Shown here: positions 47,312 to 56,471 of the stretch, one piece after another
Numbering within the stretch: position 1 is the first letter of the stretch
How the letters are laid out: every line of letters begins with the position of its first letter
Source: Fictibacillus aquaticus
GTDB taxonomy: Bacteria > Bacillota > Bacilli > Bacillales > Fictibacillaceae
Direction: 5' to 3'
Length of the DNA stretch: 64,000 nucleotides
Assembly (NCBI RefSeq): GCF_002245695.1
Contig: NZ_NOII01000001.1
Span: 496,001 to 560,000, forward strand
The notes under the pieces: model-generated
The model's database searches: none
Seen by the model: only the letters and a program-made list of their open reading frames with translations
Told to the model about the DNA's origin: nothing
Made by a program: the position numbers and the translations under genes

Positions 47312-48317
47312 TCACATCATCTCCTCCGCCTCTTGCGATAACAATTTCTCCGGCTTCTTCAAGTTTTCTTATAGAAGAAACGATACGGGATTGTGCTTCT
47401 TCCACATCTCGAAGCCTGACAGGACCCATAAATTCCATTTCTTCTTTAAAGTTTTCCGCCATCCGCTTAGACATGTTTTGATAAAGCACTTCTTTAACCT
47501 CTTCGCTTGATGCTCGAAGTGATAACAAAAGATCCTCGTTTTGAACTTCTCTTATAACTCGCTGAATTGCACGATTATCAAGTGTGACGATGTCTTCAAA
47601 TACAAACATGCGCTTCTTAATTTCTTCTGCAAGCTCTGGATCCTGTTTTTCAAGCGCATCAAGAATTGTCCGTTCTGTCGTCCGGTCAACACCGTTCAGC
47701 ACCTCGACTACCGCTTCGACTCCGCCTGCTTGCGTAAGATCATGCGTTACGGTAGCAGACAGCTTTCTTTCAAGTATCTGCTCTACTTCTGCTATCACCT
47801 CAGGTGAGGTACTATCCATAAGAGCAATTCGTTTTGCCACATCAGCCTGCATCTCCTGAGGGAGTTCGGACAAAATCTGCCCAGCCTGAGCTGAGTCAAG
47901 GTATGACAGTATTAGCGAAATTGTCTGAGGATGCTCGTTTTGTATAAAGTTCAATATTTGGCCAGGGTCTGCTTTTCTGGCAAAATCAAACGGCCTGACT
48001 TGCAGTGTCGAGGTCAGCTTATTAATAATCTGCATCGCCTCATCTTTGCCCATCGCCTTTTCAAGCACCGATTTTGCATAGCTGATGCCGCCCTGGGTAA
48101 TATAGTCCTGAGCAAGTGCAAGCTGGTGAAATTGCCCGATCACTTCTTCTTTTAATGAAGAATCTACTTTTCTTATTTGCGAAATCTGCAGTGTCAGCCT
48201 TTCGATCTCTTCCTCACTTAAATGTTTATACACTTGAGCGGCAGCATCTGGCCCGAGAGAGATTACGAGGATTGCAGCTTTTTCCTTGCCAGACATTTCT
48301 TTTTCTATCTTTGTCAT
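47304..48317 (-). CDS. fliG: FliG, flagellar motor switch/torque protein
   Basis: The rotor protein that contacts the stator. 337 residues with an N-terminal FliF-binding domain (EKAAILVISLGPDAAAQVYKHL, 12-33), a middle armadillo domain with the EHPQTISLILSYL motif (about 128-140) and a C-terminal torque domain with the charged helix (about 285-305). It ends in EEAGEIVIARGGGDDVIV, as in B. subtilis (338). ATG start with SD AGGAGG. Confidence 0.97.
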   Translation of the reverse strand: MTKIEKEMSGKEKAAILVISLGPDAAAQVYKHLSEEEIERLTLQISQIRKVDSSLKEEVIGQFHQLALAQDYITQGGISYAKSVLEKAMGKDEAMQIINKLTSTLQVRPFDFARKADPGQILNFIQNEHPQTISLILSYLDSAQAGQILSELPQEMQADVAKRIALMDSTSPEVIAEVEQILERKLSATVTHDLTQAGGVEAVVEVLNGVDRTTERTILDALEKQDPELAEEIKKRMFVFEDIVTLDNRAIQRVIREVQNEDLLLSLRASSEEVKEVLYQNMSKRMAENFKEEMEFMGPVRLRDVEEAQSRIVSSIRKLEEAGEIVIARGGGDDVIV

Positions 48318-48331
48318 TTACATGCTGCCTC

Positions 48332-49924
48332 CTAATCTTCTGAAAGCCACGTTCGCAACAGCTTCGCAAATTCATCTGGCTTTTCACGGGCCATTCTATC
48401 AAGCTGTTCCTTGCGTACTGTGCTTTCTGATTCAAACTCGCTGTTCACATCCGGTACTGAGAAACTTTCAATTGGGATATCTTGTCCAAGTTCATAAACG
48501 GTTTGTTTATCTTTCGTTTTCTTCCTTAAGGCAAAAATTAAGAATAATATAACAAGAAGAAGTATACCGCCAGTGATATAAACCCAAAGTGGAACTCCTT
48601 CCTTGCTTCCTCCCGCTGCTTCAGCTTTGCCTTTGAACGGCTGTGCAGATACGAACACCTTCTGCTCAATCTGTTCATCAGTTAAAGGATTTTCTGCATC
48701 TTTTGAGATCGTTGTCCTTACAATTGTTGCTAAAATTTGCTGGATATCATCCAGCCGCTCAGCAGGGAGTGAATCTGGCTTTTTCGGGTTAGGAGGTTCA
48801 ACCATTGCTTGAATCCCGATATCTCTGATTTCATATGGGCTTTCCACAATTTCTTTTCTTATCTTGTTAACTTCGTTGTTAATGCGTTCTTCTACTTTTT
48901 CGTAATCACCATTTGAATTGCCTGAGGCGCCTGGATAATTAGGCACTTCCTCATCTCCGGTACCTGCTGTGCCGCCTGCCTGCGCACCTTCACCGGAAAA
49001 CGTTTCCTTAATCCGTTCTACACTCACTTCAATGCCTTCCATTTTTTCCGGATCAACTGGCTCTACTAGATTTTCTTCTCTTTTTTCTTTCGTAAAATCG
49101 ATATCTGCCGTAACAGTCGTCACTACTTTGTCATGACCTACAATAGTACCGAGCATTTGCTGGACGCGCCGTTGGATGTCCCGTTCAATGTCCATCTTTA
49201 TTTTTCGTTGTTCATCATAGGCCGACATCGTATTGTCACTGCCGGATGGACTGTCAAGATCGTAATAATTTGAGTATTGATCAGTTATGACGATATTCTC
49301 TACCGGCAAGTTCGGCACACTTTTTGAAACTAAGTTATACAGTGCGTTGACATGCTGCTTCTCGAGCCTTGCACCAGGAGCAAGTGTCAGTACAACAGAT
49401 GCTGAAGCGGGCTGTTCTTCATCCGAAACGAATACACCGGGTTCAGGCATTGTAATCATTACGGCAGCATCATCAACGCCATTTATACTTTTAATCAAGC
49501 TGCTTATTTCTGTCTGAGTTGCCTCACGCTCGAGAATACTGAATTCTTTATCTGTAATCCCAAAGCCTGATTTTTCTCCAAAATAGGAAAAGTCAATGTT
49601 GCCGCTTTTTGGAATACCTTCAGCAGCAAGTTCAACTTTTAAAGAATCTGCCTTTTCTGCCGGTACAAGGATGGTATTTCCGCCATCGGCTAGTTCAGAT
49701 GTGATGCCTTTGCTGTTTAAGGTTTCTTGAACCTGCCCGGCTTCCTGCGGGGAAAGATTCGAATACAAAGGAACAAGCTCAGGCTTTGACAGGAAGATGG
49801 CTAAGTACACGATAATCACGATTGCTGCAAGAGCACCGCCTGCCACCAGTCCTTTTTGTAGATTAGTAAGGCTGTTAAAATAGCCTTTCGTTCTGCTTGT
49901 GAACACTCTCCACTTTTCGTTCAT
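48332..49924 (-). CDS. fliF: FliF, flagellar MS-ring protein
   Basis: Forms the membrane ring of the basal body. The 530 residues have two membrane helices (about 26-46 and 447-468), ring-building motifs between them (for example GIPKSGNIDFSYFGE), and a C-terminal cytoplasmic FliG-binding tail (DRMAREKPDEFAKLLRTWLSED, split near the end). ATG 49924 with SD GGGGG is used; the open frame to 49984 lacks an SD and adds a basic stretch not found in the family. Confidence 0.96.
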   Translation of the reverse strand: MNEKWRVFTSRTKGYFNSLTNLQKGLVAGGALAAIVIIVYLAIFLSKPELVPLYSNLSPQEAGQVQETLNSKGITSELADGGNTILVPAEKADSLKVELAAEGIPKSGNIDFSYFGEKSGFGITDKEFSILEREATQTEISSLIKSINGVDDAAVMITMPEPGVFVSDEEQPASASVVLTLAPGARLEKQHVNALYNLVSKSVPNLPVENIVITDQYSNYYDLDSPSGSDNTMSAYDEQRKIKMDIERDIQRRVQQMLGTIVGHDKVVTTVTADIDFTKEKREENLVEPVDPEKMEGIEVSVERIKETFSGEGAQAGGTAGTGDEEVPNYPGASGNSNGDYEKVEERINNEVNKIRKEIVESPYEIRDIGIQAMVEPPNPKKPDSLPAERLDDIQQILATIVRTTISKDAENPLTDEQIEQKVFVSAQPFKGKAEAAGGSKEGVPLWVYITGGILLLVILFLIFALRKKTKDKQTVYELGQDIPIESFSVPDVNSEFESESTVRKEQLDRMAREKPDEFAKLLRTWLSED

Positions 49925-50008
49925 TTTTTCCCCCAATAGATGCCGCAAAAAAAATTTACTCTTTAACCCCCATAATCGAGGCAAAGGATCGAATAATTTT
50001 AGTAATCT

Positions 50009-50299
50009 TTAAATTTGCATCCTCATCATTTCTTGATAAGCTTCAACCGCCTTATTTCTGATTTCAACTGCGGTCTGAAGAGTGATGCTTGCCTTTTCAG
50101 CAGCTATCATAACCTGATGAAGATTGTCGGTTTTACCCGTCATAAGCGCTTCTGTAGCTTTGTTGGACTGGATCTGGGCATCGTTAACAGTATTTATTGC
50201 TTCATAAAGCGCTTCCTTAAATGATTGCTGTGCCTCGTTAGGCGTTATGCTGCGGGGGCTTGCCGCTGCAGACTGCAATGATTGAACCGATTGAATCAT
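50009..50299 (-). CDS. fliE: FliE, MS-ring/rod junction protein
   Basis: A small export-gate-to-rod adaptor. 96 residues. The C-terminal half NDAQIQSNKATEALMTGKTDNLHQVMIAAEKASITLQTAVEIRNKAVEAYQEMMRMQI (split here for reference only at about 38-96) is the FliE domain, with the typical GKTDNLHQVMIAAEKA block and MRMQI end. It is slightly shorter than the B. subtilis protein (106) in the N-terminal linker. Confidence 0.95.
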   Translation of the reverse strand: MIQSVQSLQSAAASPRSITPNEAQQSFKEALYEAINTVNDAQIQSNKATEALMTGKTDNLHQVMIAAEKASITLQTAVEIRNKAVEAYQEMMRMQI

Positions 50300-50310
50300 T
50301 TAGAACTCTC

Positions 50311-50760
50311 CTATCTGCCGATCTCAAGGGCCTTTAAATACATGCCTTTTGCTGCATTCAATGCAGTTACATTCGCTTCGTAGGAACGAGTTGCTCCCAT
50401 CAGGTCCACCATCTCTTTAAGCGGGTCCACATTTGGGTATGCCACAAATCCCTGTTCATCTGCATCTGGGTGTCCCGGCTGGTAAACCATTTTAAATTCG
50501 CTTTGTTCCTCAATAATCGCTCTAGCTTTTACCCCAAAGCTATTTTTCTCTTCTTTCAGTGCATTCTGAAAAGATGATGCAAACGAATGTCTTCCCTCTT
50601 CAAGCACTACCATTTTCCGTCTATAAGGCTGCCATTTTCCGTCTATGTATTCTCCCCTGGTTGTATCTGCATTCGCCATATTCGAAGAGGCAACATCCAT
50701 TCTGAGCCGTTGTGCCGTCAGTCCAGATGCTGAATGGTTGATCGCATTAAAAATACCCAT
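50311..50760 (-). CDS. flgC: FlgC, proximal rod protein
   Basis: A rod protein of 149 residues (150 in B. subtilis). It has the axial N-terminus INHSASGLTAQRLRMDVASSNMANADT and the C-terminus VDLMGATRSYEANVTALNAAKGMYLKALEIGR (split at about 115-149). Two bases separate it from flgB. ATG with a weak SD within the flgB end. Confidence 0.96.
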   Translation of the reverse strand: MGIFNAINHSASGLTAQRLRMDVASSNMANADTTRGEYIDGKWQPYRRKMVVLEEGRHSFASSFQNALKEEKNSFGVKARAIIEEQSEFKMVYQPGHPDADEQGFVAYPNVDPLKEMVDLMGATRSYEANVTALNAAKGMYLKALEIGR

Positions 50761-50762
50761 AG

Positions 50763-51152
50763 TTACTTCCCGCCTTTAACTACCATTTTCAGCGAATTGA
50801 ACTTACCGTTTATTCTCTGAACTAGAGTTTGATAGTAGAGCTGGTTTTTCGCCATTTCTGACATTTCAAGATCCATGTCCACGTTGTTCCCGTTATGGTT
50901 CATGTCTCCACCCCTGCGCTCTGCTGTTATTACTCGGCTATTACGGTTTCCTGTAAATTCAAAATGTCTTGAGTCCGATTTGTTAGCGGACAATTGTGTT
51001 TCCAGTTCACTAGCAAATGTTACAGATTTGGCTTTGTAATGCGGTGTGTCAGCATTCGCTATGTTTTCGTTGATTATTCTCTGTTTTGCAGCAGAGCCAT
51101 TTAAAGCGTTTTCCAGATTTTTTATAATAGGGCTAGAAAACAATAAGACCAT
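50763..51152 (-). CDS. flgB: FlgB, proximal rod protein
   Basis: First gene of the fla/che operon; a rod protein. With the ATG at 51152 it has 129 residues, the same as B. subtilis. N-terminal IIKNLENALNGSAAKQRIINENIANADTPHYKAK (split over 8-42) is the rod signature; the C-terminal MAKNQLYYQTLVQRINGKF is the second axial helix. The SD GAGGGG (51153-51158) is directly against this ATG, so the TTG at 51143, nine bases away, is a real alternative start (126 residues). The longest frame to 51176 is unlikely. Confidence 0.9.
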   Translation of the reverse strand: MVLLFSSPIIKNLENALNGSAAKQRIINENIANADTPHYKAKSVTFASELETQLSANKSDSRHFEFTGNRNSRVITAERRGGDMNHNGNNVDMDLEMSEMAKNQLYYQTLVQRINGKFNSLKMVVKGGK

Positions 51153-51180
51153 CCCCTCTTTTTTACTATAAATCATTAAA

Positions 51181-51195
51181 AATCTTCCAAAACTT
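51181..51195 (-). promoter_or_regulatory. Possible CodY box near the start of the fla/che transcript
   Basis: AAGTTTTGGAAGATT on the minus strand matches the CodY consensus AATTTTCWGAAAATT at 11 of 15 positions. It lies about 15-30 bases after the -10. CodY is known to repress fla/che in B. subtilis. The match is modest, and chance in AT-rich DNA is possible. Confidence 0.3.
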
Positions 51196-51208
51196 TCTTA
51201 CAATTCAT

Positions 51209-51238
51209 ATATTACGTGATATATCCAAAAAGTGTCTA
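51209..51238 (-). promoter_or_regulatory. Putative sigma-A promoter of the fla/che operon
   Basis: TAGACA (51233-51238), 18-base spacer, TAATAT (51209-51214) on the minus strand, about 50 bases upstream of flgB. The -35 differs from TTGACA by one base. Confidence 0.65.
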
Positions 51239-51358
51239 TGATTATTTTGCACAAATCGACTTAATTCGATATAAAGACCTATTTATCAATAGTACTTTGT
51301 TCCCGGTGTTTCTCATAGTAAATTAGTGCTTGCTTCAGCACTGCAAAGTAAATGCTCA

Positions 51359-51388
51359 TAAAAAAAAGCCCTCCTCAATGGAGAGCTT
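51359..51388 (-). terminator. codY intrinsic terminator
   Basis: On the minus strand AAGCTCTCC-ATTGA-GGAGGGCTT followed by a run of T (to 51360). Nine pairs with one G-U, 5 bases past the codY stop codon. The 120 bases between it and the fla/che promoter hold no gene I can support. Confidence 0.88.
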
Positions 51389-51393
51389 CTTAT

Positions 51394-52173
51394 TTATGAT
51401 GTTTTAAGCTTTTCAAGTTCTAGTAAAAACTTGTCGTTTAATACTTTAATATATGTCCCCTTCATGCCGAGGGAGCGTGACTCAATGACTCCAGCACTTT
51501 CCAGCTTGCGAAGAGCGTTAACGATCACAGAACGGGTGATACCGACACGGTCAGCAATTTTACTTGCTACAAGGAGCCCTTCATTGCCTTCAAGCTCTTC
51601 AAAAATATGCTCGATCGCTTCAAGCTCGCTGTATGAAAGTGAGCTGATCGCCATCTGTACAATCGCTTTATTACGCGCTTCCTCTTCAATCTCCTCTGCC
51701 TTCTCGCGCAGAATTTCCATACCTACAACCGTAGCACCGTACTCTGCAAGGAGTAGATCATCATCATTAAAAGAGTTTGTAAGTCTTGAAAGGATTAAAG
51801 TACCAAGCCTTTCTCCTCCGCCGACGATAGGCACGATCGTTGTAAGTCCCGAAGTGAAAAGATCTTTGTTTTCAACCGGAAACGCTGTATATTCACTGTT
51901 AATGTCCAGGTTGGAAGATGTTTCTTTAATATTGAAGAGATTCTGTGTATAATCTGTCGGAAATTGTCTTTCCTCCAGCATTCTCTTCATGCGGTCATTA
52001 GCGATTTCTTGTTTAAGAGCAATCCCGAGCAGCTTTCCGCGGCGGCTTACCACAAAGATATTCGCTTCAATAACATCGCGCAGCGTTTCCGCCATTTCTT
52101 TAAAATTCACTTGCTTTCCGCCAGACTGCTGTAGCATGGCGTTAATCGTTCTTGCCTTTTCTAATAAGTTCAT
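51394..52173 (-). CDS. codY: CodY, GTP- and branched-chain-amino-acid-sensing global repressor
   Basis: Represses stationary-phase, amino acid synthesis and motility genes while nutrients are plentiful. 259 residues, identical in length to B. subtilis. N-terminal GAF domain for Ile/Val/Leu (about 1-155), a helical linker and a C-terminal winged helix-turn-helix with [34 protein letters not shown] (split over about 205-238), almost invariant in the family. It ends the xerC-hslV-hslU-codY unit, and the fla/che operon starts downstream. Confidence 0.98.
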   Translation of the reverse strand: MNLLEKARTINAMLQQSGGKQVNFKEMAETLRDVIEANIFVVSRRGKLLGIALKQEIANDRMKRMLEERQFPTDYTQNLFNIKETSSNLDINSEYTAFPVENKDLFTSGLTTIVPIVGGGERLGTLILSRLTNSFNDDDLLLAEYGATVVGMEILREKAEEIEEEARNKAIVQMAISSLSYSELEAIEHIFEELEGNEGLLVASKIADRVGITRSVIVNALRKLESAGVIESRSLGMKGTYIKVLNDKFLLELEKLKTS

Positions 52174-52195
52174 TCCATTTCCTCCTACATGAATC

Positions 52196-53599
52196 CTATA
52201 AAATATATTGGCTCAAATCTTTATTTTTTGCAATGCTCGCCAATTTTTCGTCAACATATTCTGGTGTGATGACAATGTGCTCCAAGCTGATATCCGGTGC
52301 CTCAAAAGAGAGATCTTCTAAAAGCCTTTCGAGGATCGTATGCAGCCTGCGGGCACCGATATTATCAGTATCCCTGTTCACATCAGCAGCAATATTTGCA
52401 ATTCTAGCAATAGCTTCGTCAGAAAATTCTACATTTATACCTTCTGTTGATAATAGCGCCGTATATTGTTTCACGATGGCGTTATCCGGCTCAACCAATA
52501 TTCTGACAAAATCTTCTACAGTCAGGCTTTTCAATTCAACTCTGATCGGGAAACGTCCCTGAAGCTCAGGTATCAGATCAGACGGTTTTGCCATATGGAA
52601 CGCTCCGGCAGAAATAAACAATATATGATCGGTTTTGACCGAACCGTACTTTGTCATGACTGTCGACCCTTCGACGATAGGAAGGATATCCCTCTGGACT
52701 CCTTCTCTTGATACATCCGCAGAGTTCTGGTTCTTGCCTGCTATTTTATCAATTTCATCTATAAAGATAATACCCGATTGTTCCGCTTTGTACACGGCTT
52801 CGCTCGTAACATCGTCCATATCGATGAGCTTGGCAGCTTCATCCTGTGTCAGAACCTTCCTCGCTTCTCTGACAGTCAGTTTCCGCTTCTTCTTTTTCTT
52901 AGGCATCAGACCGCCGAGCATATCCTGCATGTTAAGACCCACTTGGTCAAGCCCTGTCCCCTGAAACATATCCATCATACTGTTTCCCTGCTCTTCAACC
53001 TCAACAGTTACCAGATTGTCTTCGAGCTCTCCAAGAGCAAGTTTATGGGCTGTCTGCCTTCTTTTCTGAGCAAGCGATGCATCTTCTTCATTTTGTGTAT
53101 TGCTTTGCTGATTCTGATTCGCAGCTCCCCCAAAGAACATTTCAAGAGGGTTTTTCATCACATTTTCTTTCTTTTTTCCAGGAACGAGCAGTTCAACAAG
53201 CCTTTTATTCGCGTTTTCTTCAGCAGAGTCTTTAACCTCGTGCATCTTAATCTCTTTTACGAGTCTTATAGACGTCTCAACAAGATCGCGGACCATCGAT
53301 TCTACGTCACGCCCTACATAGCCCACTTCAGTAAACTTAGTCGCTTCCACTTTAATGAAGGGAGCTTGAACAAGCTTGGCGAGTCTTCGCGCAATTTCCG
53401 TTTTCCCGACACCAGTCGGCCCGATCATGAGAATGTTTTTCGGCGAGATCTCATCACGGAGCTTTTCATCTAGCTTGCTTCTTCTATATCTGTTCCGCAA
53501 TGCGACTGCCACCGCTTTTTTAGCATTGTTCTGGCCTATGATATATTGATCAAGCTTTTCTACAATCTGCCTAGGAGTTAAATGATGATGTTGATCCAT
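52196..53599 (-). CDS. hslU: HslU (ClpY), ATPase subunit of the HslUV protease
   Basis: AAA+ unfoldase that feeds HslV. 467 residues: Walker [14 protein letters not shown] (about 58-70), the I domain inserted at about 110-240 (poorly conserved and Gln/Asn rich here), Walker [11 protein letters not shown] (about 275-284), the sensor/arginine region and a C-terminus ending in LSQYIL, which docks into HslV pockets. ATG start with SD GGGGAG. It is 23 bases from hslV and 22 from codY, the conserved order. Confidence 0.97.
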   Translation of the reverse strand: MDQHHHLTPRQIVEKLDQYIIGQNNAKKAVAVALRNRYRRSKLDEKLRDEISPKNILMIGPTGVGKTEIARRLAKLVQAPFIKVEATKFTEVGYVGRDVESMVRDLVETSIRLVKEIKMHEVKDSAEENANKRLVELLVPGKKKENVMKNPLEMFFGGAANQNQQSNTQNEEDASLAQKRRQTAHKLALGELEDNLVTVEVEEQGNSMMDMFQGTGLDQVGLNMQDMLGGLMPKKKKKRKLTVREARKVLTQDEAAKLIDMDDVTSEAVYKAEQSGIIFIDEIDKIAGKNQNSADVSREGVQRDILPIVEGSTVMTKYGSVKTDHILFISAGAFHMAKPSDLIPELQGRFPIRVELKSLTVEDFVRILVEPDNAIVKQYTALLSTEGINVEFSDEAIARIANIAADVNRDTDNIGARRLHTILERLLEDLSFEAPDISLEHIVITPEYVDEKLASIAKNKDLSQYIL

Positions 53600-53622
53600 T
53601 CTTCCACGCTCCCCGTATGAAA

Positions 53623-54162
53623 TTAAAGCTCTTCAAGCACAATGTTCGTGTTCGTGTATACACAAATTTCTCCTGCCGTTTCAAGTGAGGCTAATGCGAT
53701 TTCTTTGGCGGAAAGGGCAGGTGCTTTTCTCTTAAGTGCCCTTCCGGCTGCAAGAGCATAATTGCCGCCAGAGCCGATCGCCAATATTCCGTCATCCGGT
53801 TCGATCACCTCTCCAGTACCTGAAATAAGAAGCAGGTGATCTTTGTTCATAACGATCAGCATGGCTTCTAGTTTCCGGAGCACCTGATCTGTCCTCCATG
53901 CTTTAGCAAGCTCAACGCTCGCTCTTTGAAGATTCCCTGAATACTCCTCGAGCTTTGATTCAAATTTTTCATAAAGCGTGAAGGCATCGGCGACGGACCC
54001 TGCAAAGCCAGCAAGAACCTTTCCGTTGTAAAGCTTTCTTACTTTTTTCGCCGAATGCTTCATGACTACCGAATTGCCGAATGTGACCTGACCGTCTCCT
54101 GTCATCGCACACTCGCCATTATGGCGGATCGCAAATATCGTTGTCGCATGAAATGTTGTCAT
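53623..54162 (-). CDS. hslV: HslV (ClpQ), peptidase subunit of the HslUV protease
   Basis: N-terminal nucleophile hydrolase forming the double hexamer of the protease. 179 residues beginning [17 protein letters not shown]. In E. coli the mature N-terminus is the Thr of TTI. B. subtilis ClpQ keeps a five-residue extension and uses Ser after the Met; here the same extension exists but the residue is Thr2. Conserved [30 protein letters not shown] and [14 protein letters not shown] are present. Length is normal, SD AGGAGGGA fits the ATG. Confidence 0.96.
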   Translation of the reverse strand: MTTFHATTIFAIRHNGECAMTGDGQVTFGNSVVMKHSAKKVRKLYNGKVLAGFAGSVADAFTLYEKFESKLEEYSGNLQRASVELAKAWRTDQVLRKLEAMLIVMNKDHLLLISGTGEVIEPDDGILAIGSGGNYALAAGRALKRKAPALSAKEIALASLETAGEICVYTNTNIVLEEL

Positions 54163-54186
54163 ATGAAAATCCCTCCTGTACGATCT

Positions 54187-55089
54187 TTATGCACGAGGAT
54201 GCGCATTATTATAGATCTTTTTCAGATGATCCTTTGTCACATGCGTGTATACCTGTGTCGAGGAAAGATGAGCATGACCGAGCAGCTCCTGAACAGCCCT
54301 TAAGTCGGCTCCTTCATTCAGCATATGAGTGGCGAATGTGTGGCGGAGCACGTGCGGGCTTATATGTACGTTAAGCGATGACTGCTCGATGATGCTGTTC
54401 AATATATTTCTTACGCTCCGCGCAGACAAAGGTTCCCCCCGGTAGTTCAAAAAAAGTGAATCGAACCGTTTTTCTGATTTTTTTGCCAACTCATTCCGGC
54501 CGCCTTCTATATAACGAGTAATCGCAGAAAGAGCGAATGAACCTAGCGGAACAAAACGTTCTTTTCTCCCTTTTCCCTTAATCAAGACGGACTCTACAAA
54601 AAAATCAATATCCTTTATCAATATCGAGCAGCACTCCGCAACACGTATTCCCGTTCCATACAGCAATTCAAGAATCGCTTGATTTCTCTGACCGAGCGGA
54701 TCATCCAGCCGGCAAACGGAAAAAAGCTGCTTCATTTCTTCCTCATACAAAAAATGAGGCAGCTGCCGCCCTTTTTTGGGAAGAGACGCCATCGCAAAAG
54801 GATTATGGGAAAGCATTCCTTCACGGTTTAAGAATTTAAAAAAGCTTCGCAAAGAAGAGATTTTGCGCGCTACCGTGTTTCTGCTGTATGAAGACTCATG
54901 AAGAACAACAAGATAATGTCTCACCAAAACATAAGAAACAGCGGCAAAATCACTGATTGCCTGCTGTTTCATGAATGCTGCAAAATGCATAATATCTTTC
55001 TCATAATGTTCAATCGTTAATGGCGAACAGTTTTTCTCAATCGATAGATATTCCATAAACATTCCGATGTTATCACGAAGATTTGACAT
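54187..55089 (-). CDS. xerC: Tyrosine recombinase XerC (CodV)
   Basis: Works with XerD at dif to resolve chromosome dimers. The 300 residues have an N-terminal SAM-like domain (1-90) and a C-terminal catalytic domain. Catalytic residues: Arg in LLYGTGIRVAE (about 148), Lys in KGRKERFVPLG, HxxR in SPHVLRHTFATHML (about 243-246), His in LLGHAHLSSTQVYTHV and the nucleophile Tyr (about 278). The start at ATG 55089 has SD GAGGTG (55096-55101); GTG 55098 is within it. A 10-pair hairpin ends two bases before the SD. Confidence 0.96.
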   Translation of the reverse strand: MSNLRDNIGMFMEYLSIEKNCSPLTIEHYEKDIMHFAAFMKQQAISDFAAVSYVLVRHYLVVLHESSYSRNTVARKISSLRSFFKFLNREGMLSHNPFAMASLPKKGRQLPHFLYEEEMKQLFSVCRLDDPLGQRNQAILELLYGTGIRVAECCSILIKDIDFFVESVLIKGKGRKERFVPLGSFALSAITRYIEGGRNELAKKSEKRFDSLFLNYRGEPLSARSVRNILNSIIEQSSLNVHISPHVLRHTFATHMLNEGADLRAVQELLGHAHLSSTQVYTHVTKDHLKKIYNNAHPRA

Positions 55090-55103
55090 CTCAAACACCT
55101 CAC

Positions 55104-55138
55104 AAAGCCCCTAAATCTTAACACAGAATAGGGGCTTT
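55104..55138 (-). repeat. Perfect 10-base inverted repeat between trmFO and xerC
   Basis: AAAGCCCCTA-n15-TAGGGGCTTT. On the minus strand it is followed by TTTGTGAGGTG, so the T run is short, and its end lies 2 bases from the xerC Shine-Dalgarno. It could be a weak terminator for trmFO or a structure governing xerC translation or mRNA processing. Confidence 0.6.
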
Positions 55139-55150
55139 ATCAATGAATTA

Positions 55151-56458
55151 TTATATTTTTTTTATAAAATTCTGAATTGTTTCCAGCGCTCTGGCAGCAA
55201 ACGCTTCGTATCGTTCTTTTTTATTGCGGATCTTTTTCTCCAGTGGAGGGAAAAGTCCGAAATTAGCGTTCATCGGCTGGAAGTTGTCCGGACTTGCTGT
55301 TGTAATGTAGTAGGCCATGCTTCCAATGGCTGTTTCTTTCGGAAATGAAACCGGTTCTTCACCCAGCACAAGCCGTGCTGCATTAATACCGGCGATGAGG
55401 CCTGATGCTGCGCTTTCTACATATCCTTCTACCCCAGTCATCTGGCCGGCAAAGAATAAGTCATCGCGTGATTTCAGCTGGTACGTATCTTTCATTAGCT
55501 TAGGCGAGTTCAGGAACGTATTTCTGTGCATGACGCCGTAACGGACGATTTCTGCGTTCTCAAGCCCTGGTATCAGCTGGAGCACTTCCTTTTGCGGACC
55601 CCATTTCATATGTGTCTGAAACCCGACAAGATTATACAAAGTTCCAGCACTGTTATCCTGTCTCAGCTGTACTACCGCATAAGGCTGTTTGCCTGTTCGA
55701 GGATCTTCCAATCCGACTGGCTTCATCGGTCCAAACAGAAGGGTTTTCTTCCCGCGTTTTGCCATGACTTCGACCGGCATGCAGCCTTCAAAGAAAATTT
55801 CTTTCTCAAACTCTTTGAGAGGAACAGTTTCAGCTTCGATCAAGGCTTCGTAAAAACGGTCAAATTCTTCTTCTGTCATCGGACAGTTCAAGTATGCCGC
55901 TTCTCCCTTGTCGTACCGAGACTTCAAATATACTTTTTCTTTATCGATGCTGTCTACTTCGATAATTGGTGCTGCAGCATCATAGAAATAAAAGTATTCT
56001 TCACCTGTAAGCTGTTTGAGTTTTTCAGATAGTGACGGGCTTGTCAGAGGACCTGTTGCGATAATTGTCGGTCCTTCCGGGATATCAGAAACTTCATCAT
56101 GGATGACAGTTACATTTGGATGATTCTTCACCCGCTCTGTTACAAGTCCCGCAAATTCATGACGGTCAACTGCGAGGGCTCCGCCTGCAGGAACAGCACA
56201 ATCATCTGCTGAAGAAATGATGACAGAGTCCAGTTTCCTCATCTCTTCTTTTAAAACACCGACAGCATTCGTCAATGTATTGGCTCTTAATGAATTGGAG
56301 CATACGAGCTCCGCGAACTTATCAGTATGGTGCGCCGGTGTCTGCCTGACTGGTCTCATCTCGTAAAGACGGACTTGAATGCCGCGTTTGGCGAGCTGCC
56401 ATGCAGCTTCGCTTCCCGCAAGCCCTGCACCGACTACATTAACATGCTGGTTTGTCAT
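55151..56458 (-). CDS. trmFO: TrmFO, folate/FAD-dependent tRNA U54 methyltransferase
   Basis: Makes 5-methyluridine at position 54 of tRNA with methylene-tetrahydrofolate as the carbon source. 435 residues. The FAD dinucleotide fold [19 protein letters not shown] starts at residue 8; ELVCSNSLR (about 50) holds the catalytic cysteine pair's first member, and [19 protein letters not shown] (about 335-353) is the C-terminal flavin motif. Called Gid in older literature. ATG start; follows topA by 13 bases. Confidence 0.96.
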   Translation of the reverse strand: MTNQHVNVVGAGLAGSEAAWQLAKRGIQVRLYEMRPVRQTPAHHTDKFAELVCSNSLRANTLTNAVGVLKEEMRKLDSVIISSADDCAVPAGGALAVDRHEFAGLVTERVKNHPNVTVIHDEVSDIPEGPTIIATGPLTSPSLSEKLKQLTGEEYFYFYDAAAPIIEVDSIDKEKVYLKSRYDKGEAAYLNCPMTEEEFDRFYEALIEAETVPLKEFEKEIFFEGCMPVEVMAKRGKKTLLFGPMKPVGLEDPRTGKQPYAVVQLRQDNSAGTLYNLVGFQTHMKWGPQKEVLQLIPGLENAEIVRYGVMHRNTFLNSPKLMKDTYQLKSRDDLFFAGQMTGVEGYVESAASGLIAGINAARLVLGEEPVSFPKETAIGSMAYYITTASPDNFQPMNANFGLFPPLEKKIRNKKERYEAFAARALETIQNFIKKI

Positions 56459-56471
56459 GAAGCATTTCTCC

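Noticed and set aside
51239-51300. SigD-type promoter upstream of flgB
   Set aside because: GTCGATTT matches the -10 at 6 of 8 positions but there is no TAAA 14-16 bases upstream.
52778-53473. Plus-strand 231-codon frame opposite hslU
   Set aside because: Antisense of a conserved AAA+ gene; composition typical of a shadow frame.
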